Below, in pieces: positions 1-6,922 of a DNA stretch of 19,464 nucleotides (its first letter is position 1; every line of letters starts with the position of its first letter). The position numbers were made by a program, and so were the translations under genes. The DNA is from Desulfobulbus sp. (GTDB lineage Bacteria > Desulfobacterota > Desulfobulbia > Desulfobulbales > Desulfobulbaceae). The notes below the pieces were generated by a model. That model saw only the letters and a list, made by a program, of their open reading frames with translations. It had not been told where the DNA came from and did no database searches. Where the stretch lies: the NCBI GenBank assembly GCA_011051825.1, contig DRKH01000435.1, positions 1 through 19,464 on the forward strand. The letters run 5' to 3'.

Positions 1-6
1 AGCGTT

Positions 7-630
7 CTACCCCTGCAGGGCGATGGCCGTTCCCATACCAATGAAGGCCAGGCCGCTGATACCGTGGATAACCTGCTGTGATTGAGGACTGTTTTTGAGA
101 AATTCGGATGCCGAGGAGGCCAGATACACCAGGGTCAGGCACCAGGGGAGAGAGCATAGAATAAACAGCTGCCCGAGCAGCAGAAAGGGCAGCGGGCCTT
201 CAGTCCCGGCCGGGATGAACTGGGGCAGAAAGGTGATGAAAAACAGGGCCACCTTGGGATTCAACAGGTTGGTGAGGAAACCCTCAATAAACAGTCTTCT
301 GTTTGAGGATCTGGGCAGTTCAAGCGGATGCTGCTTGAGCTGCCGGGCCGATGCGATCATTCGTATCCCGAAATAAATGAGGTACAGGGCGCCCAGGGTT
401 TTGATAAATCCGTACAGTACCGGCTGGGCTCTCAGGAGCAGGGCAAGGCCGAGAGCCGCAAAGATCGTATGACAGAGGACGCCGGCATTGATACCGAGAA
501 CGGAGATGATCCCGGCCCTCTTGCCCTGGGTCAGGGTTCGGCCGATGATATACATGGTGTCCTGGCCCGGTGTGATATTGAGCAGCAGGGTTGCCAGTAA
601 AAAAAAGAAAAGTTGTTGTGGTTCAAACAT
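7..630 (-). CDS. LysE/RhtB-family amino acid exporter
   Basis: This is a 207-residue inner-membrane protein of the LysE/RhtB translocator superfamily, whose members export amino acids such as lysine, homoserine, threonine or leucine. The family signature is visible near the N terminus (NITPGQDTMYI, about residues 18-28), followed by alternating hydrophobic stretches consistent with about six membrane segments. A second family block (NLLNPKVALFFITFLPQF) lies near residues 121-138. The length matches the family. The start overlaps the end of the adenylate cyclase gene by 8 bp (ATGTTTGA), so it is the last gene of a coupled four-gene operon. The stop is TAG at 7-9, so the gene is complete although it sits at the window edge. 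The exported substrate cannot be read from sequence; an amino acid is inferred from the family and from the ACT protein at the head of the operon. Confidence 0.9.
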   Translation of the reverse strand: MFEPQQLFFFLLATLLLNITPGQDTMYIIGRTLTQGKRAGIISVLGINAGVLCHTIFAALGLALLLRAQPVLYGFIKTLGALYLIYFGIRMIASARQLKQHPLELPRSSNRRLFIEGFLTNLLNPKVALFFITFLPQFIPAGTEGPLPFLLLGQLFILCSLPWCLTLVYLASSASEFLKNSPQSQQVIHGISGLAFIGMGTAIALQG

Positions 631-1690
631 GATTTTCCTGCAAACGGTTCTGCAGGGTATACATAACCTGCTTTCCCTTTCCCTTCATCTCAACCTCTTG
701 TCCCTCTGCAAGTGAAAAAGATTCTTTCAGCAGGTTACGGGTGGCGCTTGAGACGTTCACCTGCATGGGCTGACCCAGTTCTTCCATGCGAGCGGCAATA
801 TTAACCGTGTCGCCGAAAATGTCATAGAGATATTTTTCAGTCCCGACTACACCGCCGACCAGAGGGCCGCTGTGGATTCCAACCCGGATCTGCCAGCTGT
901 GTTCGGCCTGCCGGTTCCTTTTTTTGAGAAAGTCGATCATCTCCAGGGCAGCCTGAGCGACGTTGTGTGCGTGTTCGGGATCCGGTTCCGGGACGCCACA
1001 AACAAAGAGATAGGCGTCACCGATGGTCTTCATCCGCTCACAATTATTTTTTAGGGCTATCCGGTCAAAAGAAGTGAATATTTCATTGAGTTCATGGATT
1101 ATGACCTCCGGAGAAAGCCGGGACGAGGCCGGGGTGAACCCGACAATATCCGTAAAACAGACCGTGGTTTCCGTAAAGAGCTGCGGCTTGCAGGTTCCCG
1201 TTGCCAGCAGTTCCCTGGCAACACGTACGGGCAGAACATTACGGAGCAGGGCCTCTGATTTTTGTTTTTCTTGCGCCAGCTGCCGGTTCTGTTCTTCGAG
1301 CCTGCGCTGCAGGTGGCAGAGCCGGAGATGAGTGGTAATCCGTGCCAGCACTTCGGCCGGTTGGAAGGGCTTGGTTATATAATCAACACCTCCGGCCTCA
1401 AAGCCAATAACTTTATCAGCCGTGGCATCAAGCGAACTGATGAAAATAACCGGAATATCACAGGTGGCCTGCTCGGCCTTCAATTGCTTGCAGGTTGCAT
1501 AGCCGTCTATCCCGGGCATGAGAATGTCAAGGATAACCAGATCGGGCAGGGTTTCTTTGCTCAGGGTCAGGGCAGCTTCTCCGGAGTCGGCGGTCAACAC
1601 CCTGTACCCCTGCCTGATGAGCAGTTCAGCAAGAATTTTACGGTTGACCGGTGAGTCTTCGACAACCAGTACGGTCTGTTTACAGGTCAT
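623..1690 (-). CDS. Response regulator with class III adenylate cyclase output
   Basis: This 355-residue cytoplasmic protein should make cAMP under phosphorelay control. Residues 6-120 form a receiver domain with acidic residues E11-D12, phospho-acceptor D55 (in VILDILMPG) and conserved K107 (TKPF). A predicted coiled coil follows (about 125-165). The cyclase domain runs from about 172 to 325: metal-binding D181 (FTDIVGF) and D225 (IGDAY), transition-state N297 and R301 (NIAARM). The base-selecting residues are K221 (MKTIGDAY) and D294 (IFGDTVN), the adenylate rather than guanylate pair. All key residues are present, so it is probably active. It starts 4 bp after the PFL gene stop and overlaps the exporter gene by 8 bp. 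No partner histidine kinase is in the window. Confidence 0.93.
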   Translation of the reverse strand: MTCKQTVLVVEDSPVNRKILAELLIRQGYRVLTADSGEAALTLSKETLPDLVILDILMPGIDGYATCKQLKAEQATCDIPVIFISSLDATADKVIGFEAGGVDYITKPFQPAEVLARITTHLRLCHLQRRLEEQNRQLAQEKQKSEALLRNVLPVRVARELLATGTCKPQLFTETTVCFTDIVGFTPASSRLSPEVIIHELNEIFTSFDRIALKNNCERMKTIGDAYLFVCGVPEPDPEHAHNVAQAALEMIDFLKKRNRQAEHSWQIRVGIHSGPLVGGVVGTEKYLYDIFGDTVNIAARMEELGQPMQVNVSSATRNLLKESFSLAEGQEVEMKGKGKQVMYTLQNRLQENHV

Positions 1691-1694
1691 GGGG

Positions 1695-3071
1695 CTAATT
1701 CTTCAGACTGTTGATCGGAGCGGGAATCTTGCCGCCGAATCCCATGAAACGGTCGGATCTGCCGACATTTCGTACCGGCAGGATGGACGATTCCCCAAAC
1801 AGGCCGCCAAAGGAGACAAAATCTCCGGCTTCTTTTCCCGGAACCGGAATAAGACGAACGGCCGTGGTTTTATGGTTGATCATGCCGATCGCCATTTCAT
1901 CGGCGATAATGGCGCCAATGGTGACGGCATCCACCGATCCGGGCACGGCAATCATATCCAGGCCGACGGAACAAACCGAAGTCATGGCCTCAAGTTTTTC
2001 CAGGGGCAGGGTATTGTTTTTAACCGCCTCGGCAAGCTCGGCATCTTCGCACACCGGGATAAAGGCACCGGATAATCCACCGGCACTCTGGCTGGCAAAG
2101 GTGCCGCCTTTTTTGACTGCATCGTTGAGCAGGGCGACAATGGCTGTTGATCCCGGGGCACCGATACTGTCGACGCCCATGATTTTCAGGATCTCGCCCA
2201 CGGAATCGCCCACTTTCGGCGTAGGGGCAAGGGACACATCAACGATGCCGAACGGAAGGCCGAGAGTCGTCGAAACCTGCCGGCCGATGAGCTCGCCGCA
2301 ACGAGTGACCCGAAAGGCGGTCTGCTTGATGACCTCTGCCAGCTCATGCAGACCCGGTGTGGTTGCGGTTTCGGCAAGTTTACGTTCCAGAGCCCGGGCG
2401 ACAACCCCGGGACCGCTGACCCCGACATTGATAACCACCTCATGCTGGCCCGGGCCGTGAATCGCTCCGGCCATGAACGGGTTGGCTTCGGGCTGGTTGG
2501 TGAAAACCACCAGTCGAGCGGCCCCGAATCCTCCGCTGTCGGCACTGTCTTCGGCAAGCTCCTTGATGACCCCGCCCATGGTTGCGACCGCATCCATATT
2601 GATGCCGTATTTGCTGGAGCCGACATTTATGGAGGCACAGACTTTTGCGGTTGCGGCCAGGGCCTCGGGCATGGCGGCCATGAGGGTTGCCGCCGCTTTA
2701 CTGGTTCCGTTTTCAACGTTTGCCGAGAAACCGCCGAGAAAATCGATCCCGACCAGGGTCGCCGCCTCATCAAGGGCGCGGGCGATATTGACGAAATCCT
2801 CGGTGGAAAAACCGGCACCGACATAGGCCACAGGGGTGACGGCAATGCGCTTGTTCACCACCGAGATTCCGTATCTGGCACTCACCTGCTCGCAGACCGG
2901 CACCAGCTGTTCGGCGTGACGGCATATTTTTTCCTTGATCTTGCGGCAGGTGTCGAGCGGGCTTTCACTCCGGCAGTCCAACAGGTCGATGCCCATGGTT
3001 ACGGCCCGTACATCCAGGTTTTCTTTCTGGATCATGTCAACAGTGGCAAGAATTTGGTCTGATCGCATCAT
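1695..3071 (-). CDS. PFL/UPF0210 (DUF711-like) family protein
   Basis: This is a 458-residue protein of the PFL-like UPF0210 family, whose biochemical function is not established. Family-typical features are the N-terminal region around residues 20-35 (LDVRAVTMGIDLLDC), glycine-rich blocks including HGPGQHEVVINVGVSGPG in the middle, and a conserved C-terminal region ending near FGGKIP. The length is normal for the family. The start overlaps the upstream ACT gene as ATGA (3068-3071), so translation is probably coupled; a second in-frame ATG follows immediately and could equally be used. The ACT plus UPF0210 pairing is a known conserved neighbourhood in other bacteria (UPF0237/UPF0210), which supports a shared but undefined metabolic or regulatory role. 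The family resembles pyruvate formate-lyase folds, but I see no reason to assign that reaction. Confidence 0.92.
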   Translation of the reverse strand: MMRSDQILATVDMIQKENLDVRAVTMGIDLLDCRSESPLDTCRKIKEKICRHAEQLVPVCEQVSARYGISVVNKRIAVTPVAYVGAGFSTEDFVNIARALDEAATLVGIDFLGGFSANVENGTSKAAATLMAAMPEALAATAKVCASINVGSSKYGINMDAVATMGGVIKELAEDSADSGGFGAARLVVFTNQPEANPFMAGAIHGPGQHEVVINVGVSGPGVVARALERKLAETATTPGLHELAEVIKQTAFRVTRCGELIGRQVSTTLGLPFGIVDVSLAPTPKVGDSVGEILKIMGVDSIGAPGSTAIVALLNDAVKKGGTFASQSAGGLSGAFIPVCEDAELAEAVKNNTLPLEKLEAMTSVCSVGLDMIAVPGSVDAVTIGAIIADEMAIGMINHKTTAVRLIPVPGKEAGDFVSFGGLFGESSILPVRNVGRSDRFMGFGGKIPAPINSLKN

Positions 3072-3628
3072 AACTGGATCTCGTTTGTGGCTTTAAAGAT
3101 GTCCTGGTGTTGCAGCAGCAGGGAAAGATCGTGCTGTTGATTGAACTGTTTCAGACCGGCCCGGAGTTTTTCAAAGGTTGAACACCTGCTGAGGTCGACC
3201 AGCAGCATCATGGTGTAGGTCTCACCCGTACCTGGGGTGGTCGACAGGTCCAGGATATTGATGTCATGTTCAACGCAGAACCCGCTGACCAGGGCAACAA
3301 AGCCAATCCGGTCGGCCCCCCTTGCCGTCAGCACGTAACTGTCTGCGGGCGCATCAGGGGCGGGCAATGTTTCAGTCACCGGCTTGATCGAGATCTCAAA
3401 AGGATTGTCTGGGTCAACGGCAAGCAGTTGCCTGCCAATGGTTTCCGGGGACACCGTGTCCGGAAAGGAACCGTACAGGATCATGCTGAAATATCCCTGC
3501 AGCACCTGTTGCCGGATATCGGTCAGGTTGCCTTCCATGTCGGCAATCGTCCTGGTAATGTCATGGATGATACCGATACGGTCCGGTGCCATGACCGAGA
3601 TAATGTATTTTTTTTGGGGAACCGTCAT
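3068..3628 (-). CDS. Tandem ACT-domain regulatory protein (GcvR/UPF0237-like)
   Basis: The 186-residue protein has two ACT domains: one from about residue 7 to 80 (starting KYIISVMAPDRIGIIHDITRTI) and one from about 95 to 170 (SYVLTARGADRIGFVALVSGF). Both carry the DRIG-(I/F)V turn that binds small effectors, usually amino acids, at ACT interfaces. The double-ACT layout is like GcvR, while the adjacency to a UPF0210 gene is like the single-ACT UPF0237 proteins. It has no DNA-binding or enzyme domain, so it likely senses a ligand and acts through a partner, plausibly the adjacent UPF0210 protein. The ATG follows a run of A residues with no clear Shine-Dalgarno. It heads the four-gene operon; mobile element A lies 49 bp upstream of its start and may separate or alter its promoter. 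Confidence 0.9.
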   Translation of the reverse strand: MTVPQKKYIISVMAPDRIGIIHDITRTIADMEGNLTDIRQQVLQGYFSMILYGSFPDTVSPETIGRQLLAVDPDNPFEISIKPVTETLPAPDAPADSYVLTARGADRIGFVALVSGFCVEHDINILDLSTTPGTGETYTMMLLVDLSRCSTFEKLRAGLKQFNQQHDLSLLLQHQDIFKATNEIQL

Positions 3629-3676
3629 TTTTTTTTTGTCGTTGGATTTTAAGCCTGTTTAAAGACTGCTTTTTTT

Positions 3677-3757
3677 GTAACTGTTCAGGAGCACCCCACA
3701 GAGTCTGCGCTCGAAGTCTGCGCTTATCTACTTCTCTGCACCTACCTGAATAGTTAC
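3677..3757. mobile_element. Element A: 81-bp inverted-repeat MITE with 8-bp target duplication
   Basis: The left end reads GTAACTGTTCAGGAGCACC and the right end, on the other strand, reads GTAACTATTCAGGTAGGTGC. It is flanked on both sides by the same 8 bp, CTTTTTTT (3669-3676 and 3758-3765), as expected for insertion with an 8-bp target duplication, although the target is low in complexity. The interior shares CACNGAGTCT with element E at 16484, so A looks like an internally deleted relative. The GTAA termini and 8-bp duplication resemble the IS66 family; that assignment is an inference. It encodes no protein. Confidence 0.8.
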
Positions 3758-3848
3758 CTTTTTTTATATAAACCAGCATGTTCGGCAAGCCGGGTATACC
3801 ACACAATGAAACTGGACAGGGCATGGAGACAGGGCGCAGTTCTTATCG

Positions 3849-3874
3849 CCGCAGGAAGCGGAGCGGAGACTCCG
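3849..3874 (-). repeat. GC-rich module shared with the interior of element E
   Basis: Read on the minus strand this is CGGAGTCTCCGCTCCGCT followed by TCCTGCGG. The same string occurs at 16567-16598 on the plus strand inside element E, where an extra CCGCT unit and two base changes separate the two halves. It marks the gap between elements A and B as containing debris from, or a source of, the same mobile family. Confidence 0.6.
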
Positions 3875-3891
3875 GGCGGGAACTATTCCGA

Positions 3892-3919
3892 CCTCTGACC
3901 TCTGTCCTCTGTCTTCTGT
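3892..3919 (+). repeat. Heptamer microsatellite, four copies of CCTCTGT
   Basis: Four contiguous 7-bp units: CCTCTGA, CCTCTGT, CCTCTGT, CTTCTGT. It lies in the 422-bp non-coding gap between the ACT gene and the ThiF-like gene, which otherwise holds elements A and B and no convincing gene. The period is the same as that of the unrelated-sequence array at 11001-11084. Confidence 0.8.
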
Positions 3920-4012
3920 TACAGATAAACCCGCATACCCTACGGCCACAACAGATAGCGTAGACTTCAAATAATGAAAACAGAAAAAATACAGGTGTTA
4001 TGTAAAATATTC

Positions 4013-4054
4013 GTAACTATTCAGATAAGGACACAATTTGCGCAAAACAGTTAC
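4013..4054. mobile_element. Element B: 42-bp minimal inverted-repeat insertion with exact 8-bp target duplication
   Basis: It begins GTAACTATTCAG and ends CAGTTAC, so the termini are inverted repeats (GTAACTATT against GTAACTGTT). The exact 8-bp sequence AAATATTC flanks it on both sides (4005-4012 and 4055-4062), which is strong evidence for transposition-type insertion. It carries a TTGCGCAA palindrome inside. Its first 27 bp recur exactly at 19353-19379. Its right terminus provides the stop codon of the ThiF-like gene. Confidence 0.88.
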
Positions 4055-4797
4055 AAATATTCAAAATCCCCGTGCAGCAGGTCAACGCTGAGCCAGCCGT
4101 TGATCAGTTGTGACGGTCGGCCGATGAGCAGCTTTACCGTTTCCGCAGCCTGCAGGCAGGCTACCAGGGATGGGGTAAACGAGAGCACCGGTGGCGGCTC
4201 GGTTGTCCTGCTCTGTTTCGGGTAGAGTCTCTCCAGCAGGTTGCCGCCGGGGAGTTGAATTCCAATTTGACCGTACCAGCCGTTGACCGCCCCGTGGACA
4301 AGGGGCAGGGACTGTTTCAGGCAGCGCGTGGCCAGATCGCGACGTGCAGTGTCGTTATCAAGGCAGTCGACAACGACATCGGCGTTGATAAATCTATCCG
4401 TCTCTCTGAAGTCCATGGCCAGGGCCTTCACCCGGCAAAGATCGTGAATCCTGCCAACTCGGTCGGCCAGTACCTCGGCTTTATTGTTGCCCAGGGTTTC
4501 GGTCAATGCGCCCAGTTGGCGGTTGAGGTTGCTCGGGGAAAACCTGTCCGGATCAAAAAGGGTCAGGCGGCCGACACCAATGCGGGCCAGACTTTCAATA
4601 ACCTGGCCGCCAAGACCGCCGCAACCGCAGATGATTACATGGGATTTCCTGAGTTTTTGCTGTTCCTTCAATCCCAGGGCACCTGCATTTCGGGCGAGTG
4701 GCTCCGGTAATGCGGCCTCAGTTTCCATGGCTGTTTTACGCTTGTTTTCAGGCAACAGTTTTTTGGGGAATTGGTAAAAAGCGTTACGGGCAGACAA
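4051..4797 (-). CDS. ThiF/MoeB/HesA-family E1-like adenylyltransferase
   Basis: This 248-residue protein belongs to the E1-like family that adenylates the C-terminal glycine of small ubiquitin-like sulfur carriers (ThiS, MoaD). The nucleotide-binding Rossmann motif GCGGLGG is at residues 58-64, FDPDRFSPSNLNRQ at 81-94, and the DCLDN motif at 144-148. The zinc-binding Cys pairs are absent, and there is no Cys in the usual catalytic position (RLYPKQSRTTEPPPV region), so thiolation may differ from MoeB/ThiF. It starts with TTG at 4797, overlapping the GGDEF gene by 14 bp; ATG at 4728 (residue 24) is an alternative, but neither has a strong ribosome site. The stop codon TAA is the terminus of mobile element B, which changed the last residues. 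No ThiS or MoaD gene is nearby. Confidence 0.88.
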   Translation of the reverse strand: MSARNAFYQFPKKLLPENKRKTAMETEAALPEPLARNAGALGLKEQQKLRKSHVIICGCGGLGGQVIESLARIGVGRLTLFDPDRFSPSNLNRQLGALTETLGNNKAEVLADRVGRIHDLCRVKALAMDFRETDRFINADVVVDCLDNDTARRDLATRCLKQSLPLVHGAVNGWYGQIGIQLPGGNLLERLYPKQSRTTEPPPVLSFTPSLVACLQAAETVKLLIGRPSQLINGWLSVDLLHGDFEYL

Positions 4798-5695
4798 GGA
4801 CCCTGTTGCCGCCGGAAGACTGGGCCTGTTTCAGGCAGTTGCCGGCAACCAGCAGCAGGCTCTCGATGGTGTTGTTCCAGTCCGGGGCCTCGGGCGCGTA
4901 ACCGGTGACCCCGACGCTGATAGTGGCCCGCGCAGAGGTGCCCTCCGACTCTATAGTCAGCTTGTCCACGGCTTGACGCAATCGTTCGGCAACAATACCT
5001 GCTCCGCGGACAGGCGTTTCCGGCAGGACAATGAGAAATTCATCCTCGCCCCAGCGGGTGATCCAGTCCACGTCTTTGCGGAAAATTTCAAGAGCGGACT
5101 GAGCCACACCGGTCAGGATCCGGTCACCGACTCTATGGCCCCGGGTTTCGTTGATTGCGCCGAGTTGGTCGACGTCACAGAATATAATGGAGAGATAATG
5201 ATTATACCGTATGGAGCGCCGCAATTCCACGGGTAAACGTTCCTGGAGAACAGTGCGTGTACAGCAACCGGTCAGGGGATCGGTTGACGAGAGCTGTTGG
5301 ACCTTTTTTCGTAATTTTCGTTCACGATTGATCAGTTTGAACTGTCGGGTAGCATCGAAAAAGACCGTTTCCAGCAGGTCGGGATCGCAGGGCTGAGGTA
5401 ACAGCCGGAATATGCTGAGCCCGTTGGCCGTGTTCAACGTTTCCGATACGCTCTGCTCATCGACAGTGAGTATGGGAACCGCCGAGGAGGTTTCAGCCAC
5501 CTGTTTAAAAAAACGGCCGACATCTATATCGGGCAGTTCTGCATCCACAAGCACAACACTGTATGGCCCTGGAAGCGCAAGAGTGGCAAGCGCATCTTCC
5601 ACCGCTCCGACATAGGCAAACTCAAGGCCCTCAATTTCCTGACAACGGGCAATGAGGTCCTGATTGTCGCTCACAATAAGAATTTGGCAAGGCAT
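4784..5695 (-). CDS. Receiver-GGDEF protein with degenerate signature (putative diguanylate cyclase)
   Basis: The 303-residue protein has a receiver-like domain (about 3-118), a short charged linker, and a GGDEF domain (about 137-300). D51 (VLVDAELP) matches the phospho-acceptor, but the acidic pair is reduced (IVSDNQD) and the conserved Lys is Gln (LLPQP), so phosphorylation may not work normally. In the cyclase domain D174 (FCDVDQL), N182 and D191 (GHRVGD) are present, but the signature is GEDEF at 216-220 instead of GGDEF/GGEEF. The inhibitory RxxD site reads KDVD (207-210). It may still make c-di-GMP or may be a binding-only protein. A GGAG ribosome site lies 6 nt before the ATG, and a TATAGT hexamer sits on the minus strand at 5734-5739. 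It is divergent from the DUF493 gene with element C between them. Confidence 0.9.
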   Translation of the reverse strand: MPCQILIVSDNQDLIARCQEIEGLEFAYVGAVEDALATLALPGPYSVVLVDAELPDIDVGRFFKQVAETSSAVPILTVDEQSVSETLNTANGLSIFRLLPQPCDPDLLETVFFDATRQFKLINRERKLRKKVQQLSSTDPLTGCCTRTVLQERLPVELRRSIRYNHYLSIIFCDVDQLGAINETRGHRVGDRILTGVAQSALEIFRKDVDWITRWGEDEFLIVLPETPVRGAGIVAERLRQAVDKLTIESEGTSARATISVGVTGYAPEAPDWNNTIESLLLVAGNCLKQAQSSGGNRVLVCP

Positions 5696-5773
5696 GTATT
5701 CTCCGGGAAATATGACTTCAATTATTTTAAATCACTATAGCATTCAGAGAAAAAAAAGAGGAAGTCTTTTTTT

Positions 5774-5940
5774 GTAAGTGATCACAGGCACCCTGTCTTT
5801 ACCCTGTCGTGACTGCCCGCATAGCGGACTATAGCGAACAGGCGCGACAGCACAAATCCAGGGCACCTGAGACCACTTACAAAGTCAGGGTAAATGAAAA
5901 CGGGAAATTACCATCTCTGTGACGAGGTACAATTTTTCGA
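5774..5940 (+). mobile_element. Element C: palindromic mobile element with conserved right-hand tail
   Basis: The palindromic part is 5774-5880: left end GTAAGTGATCACAGGCACCC, right end on the other strand GTAAGTGGTCTCAGGTGCCC. The interior contains GACTGCCCGCATAG and CTATAGCGAACA, shared with elements D and E. To the right a further ~60 bp (to about 5940) aligns with the flanks of D and E (ATGAAAAC, then TTAC, then TGTGACGAG, then TACAAT). The left flank is CTTTTTTT, the same as the target of element A, but no matching duplication is seen on the right. It occupies most of the divergent gap between the GGDEF gene and the DUF493 gene. Confidence 0.75.
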
Positions 5941-5976
5941 GTTGTCAAGAAACCTGAGCTGCGCTATAAGGCCGTT

Positions 5977-6255
5977 ATGGAAAAGATACCAATGGATATT
6001 TCCGACGGCTGCAAACCGAAGATCGACTACCCCTGCCTGTGGCAGTACAAGGTGATTGCCACCGACTGTGCACAGATTCGGCAAATCGTGGAGGAGCATC
6101 TTGGTGATGCGCCCTACAGTCTGAGTGAATCAAACAGGAGCAGCGGCGGTAAATATGTCAGCATGAATCTGGAGATGACCGTGAACAGCGATTATCACCG
6201 CTTGCGGTTGTATGAGGTGTTGACGGCGCATCCTGCCGTTAAAGTGGTCTTATGA
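5977..6255 (+). CDS. DUF493 (YbeD/UPF0250-like) family protein
   Basis: This is a 92-residue cytoplasmic protein that matches the DUF493 family, represented by E. coli YbeD, an ACT-like fold of unknown function. Recognisable family features are the N-terminal P-C-L-W-Q-Y-K-V segment (like the PTPFTYKV of YbeD), the central GKYVSMNLEMTV strand (like KGNYHSVSITI), and the ending HPAVKVVL (like DIVRMVL). The length is typical. ATG at 5977 has only a weak AAGG upstream; ATG at 5992 is an alternative. The stop overlaps the next start (ATGA at 6252-6255), so the two genes are coupled. The tail of element C ends about 37 bp before the start and carries a TACAAT hexamer that could act as a -10. Confidence 0.9.
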   Translation: MEKIPMDISDGCKPKIDYPCLWQYKVIATDCAQIRQIVEEHLGDAPYSLSESNRSSGGKYVSMNLEMTVNSDYHRLRLYEVLTAHPAVKVVL

Positions 6256-6794
6256 GCATATTGCAGAAGAGTAAAGACGAAGTCCCGGAAGCGCCTTTTG
6301 ATTCCAAACTGATCCCGGTTATGCGTGAGGCTGTTCTCACCGTCCAGATGGTGCTCTACCGGAATCTGAAAAAGAAAGTTGCTGATCGCTATTCCGACTG
6401 GCCGGAGGAGAAACACGGCCGTCTGGCCGGAGCCGTCGTCAACAATTTATACGGCACCGAAGCGGTTGACCCTGCAGTGGGGCACTTTGCCCGCGAGAAT
6501 CGTGAGCTTGTTGAGGATGAACTGCGCTGTCTGGCCGATCATTGCAGCGACTTGATTCCCTTTTTAACCGATTCTCTGCGCATGCAGACTATCTGTGATA
6601 ATCAGGAAGGCATTCACTCGCTTGGCTCCCTGCTGATGGCCAGGGCCCTGGGCATTTTACGGGAAGACCGGGAGCTGCCCCTGCCGTCGACCTTTATGCT
6701 CTCCGTGCGTAATCTGGCCGCAGTTCACGGTATTATCGAGCCCCAGAAGGCAGCTCCCCCGCCCGAAGATTGTAACTCGTCACAAGGCATGTAA
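6252..6794 (+). CDS. Unknown 180-residue cytoplasmic protein coupled to DUF493
   Basis: I do not recognise a family. The protein is soluble, mostly helical in appearance and without signal peptide or membrane segments. It has charged, leucine-rich stretches (for example ENRELVEDELRCLADHCSDL, about residues 80-99) and a proline-rich end (KAAPPPED). Its start lies inside the DUF493 stop (ATGA), implying co-expression. The final residues from about EDCNSSQGM and the TAA stop are encoded by sequence homologous to the conserved tail of elements C and E, so the present C terminus seems to have been supplied by the insertion of element D. It converges with the Smr gene. Function cannot be given. Confidence 0.8.
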   Translation: MSILQKSKDEVPEAPFDSKLIPVMREAVLTVQMVLYRNLKKKVADRYSDWPEEKHGRLAGAVVNNLYGTEAVDPAVGHFARENRELVEDELRCLADHCSDLIPFLTDSLRMQTICDNQEGIHSLGSLLMARALGILREDRELPLPSTFMLSVRNLAAVHGIIEPQKAAPPPEDCNSSQGM

Positions 6795-6922
6795 TTTTTT
6801 TATACTCAAAACTTGTAAGCGATCAGAGGTGCCGTAGATTCGTGCAGGCACGCTTGTTCGCTATAGCCCCTCTATGCGGGCAGGCGTGACCGTGCGAAGA
6901 TGCGGTGCCCTTGATCGCTTAC
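6763..6922 (-). mobile_element. Element D: palindromic mobile element between convergent genes, tail on the left
   Basis: The palindromic part is 6815-6922: GTAAGCGATCAGAGGTGCCG at the left and, on the other strand, GTAAGCGATCAAGGGCACCG at the right. On the minus strand it shares long blocks with element E, including TGCCCGCATAGAGGGGCTAT (6863-6882 here, 16547-16566 in E) and CTGCACGAATCTACGGCACC. The conserved tail, on the minus strand, continues to about 6763 (TTAC, TGTGACGAG, TACAATCTTCGG). The flanking octamers CAAAACTT and CGAAGATC match at only 4 of 8 positions, so there is no clear target duplication. Its two ends contain the stop codons of both convergent neighbours. Confidence 0.78.
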
